A DNA stretch of 64,000 nt, taken from assembly GCA_951640165.1 (NCBI GenBank), contig OX621265.1:12227001-12291000 (forward strand), written 5' to 3'. Shown piece after piece: positions 63,853 through 64,000 of this stretch (position 1 is the stretch's first letter; each line of letters starts with the position of its first letter). Source of the DNA: Pseudoips prasinana. Taxonomy: Eukaryota > Arthropoda > Insecta > Lepidoptera > Nolidae. The position numbers were made by a program, and so were the translations under genes. The notes beneath the pieces are model-generated. The model saw only the letters and a program-made list of their open reading frames with translations, ran no database searches and was not told the DNA's origin.

Positions 63853-64000
63853 TCATTTTATTAACACACTATTATAATTGCACCTTGTACAATATGATGA
63901 ATTGTTCAATGTTTACTTAATATTTTTGTGTAACTACGTTTAAGGCAGGTACTTAGGTATCATCAGGGTCGAGTGTATCTTGGTCATGAGATAAGAAAAT

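Overview
The window looks like lepidopteran (moth or butterfly) nuclear DNA. It is AT-rich and is packed with short interspersed repeats that have tRNA-like heads, with Lep1-type Helitron-like elements (starting TC, ending in a GC hairpin plus CTAG), and with RTE- and CR1/Jockey-like retrotransposon fragments. I see no host protein-coding exon, no true tRNA or rRNA gene and no bacterial-type operon. It reads as intergenic DNA or the inside of a very long intron. Long open frames belong only to transposable elements, and two of these are intact: a single-ORF LINE (LINE-Y, CDS 39990-43097) and a Tc1-like transposase (44852-45877).

Family names used here are my own working labels. SINE-A, SINE-B, SINE-C and SINE-D are four tRNA-headed SINE families. 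SINE-5S is a SINE whose head resembles 5S rRNA. RTE-1 is the broken full-length LINE at 9744-12925. SIDE is a short repeat that joins the two ends of RTE-1. Helitron-1 is the family with ends like ATACTAATATTATAAA and CCGCGGGGCACAGCTAG. Helitron-2 shares that 3' end but begins TCTATACATATAATA. LINE-R, CR1-Z, Jockey-J and LINE-N are 3'-end LINE fragments.

Layout. 1-3.3 kb: a SIDE end, a GC-rich repeat block, a MITE, and a TIR transposon split by a LINE carrying an RNase H domain. 3.3-9.4 kb: Helitrons, inverted-repeat MITEs, SINE-D and SINE-C. 9.7-12.9 kb: full-length but inactivated RTE-1 with target site duplications. 13-23 kb: a head-to-tail Helitron tandem, mixed MITEs and SINEs, and a 1.06-kb TIR element. 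23-30 kb: a self-nested foldback, a Helitron inside SINE-B, a candidate recursive splice site at 28239/28240, and a (TA)48 tract. 30-36 kb: long inverted repeats and a SINE-B with a triplicated tail. 39-46 kb: the intact LINE-Y and the Tc1 element, the latter sitting inside SINE-C. 46-64 kb: further nested SINEs, a Helitron with a 0.78-kb filler, and local tandem duplications.

The elements form a readable stack of insertions. SINE-B has been hit by two different Helitrons at the same position, by LINE-N and by SINE-C. SINE-5S has been hit twice by SINE-A, SINE-C by Tc1, SIDE by a foldback and by LINE-R, and a Helitron by SIDE. The autonomous LINEs share their ends with the short fragments scattered around them, so they plausibly supplied the machinery for those copies. 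All identifications are by eye from motifs; no database search was run.
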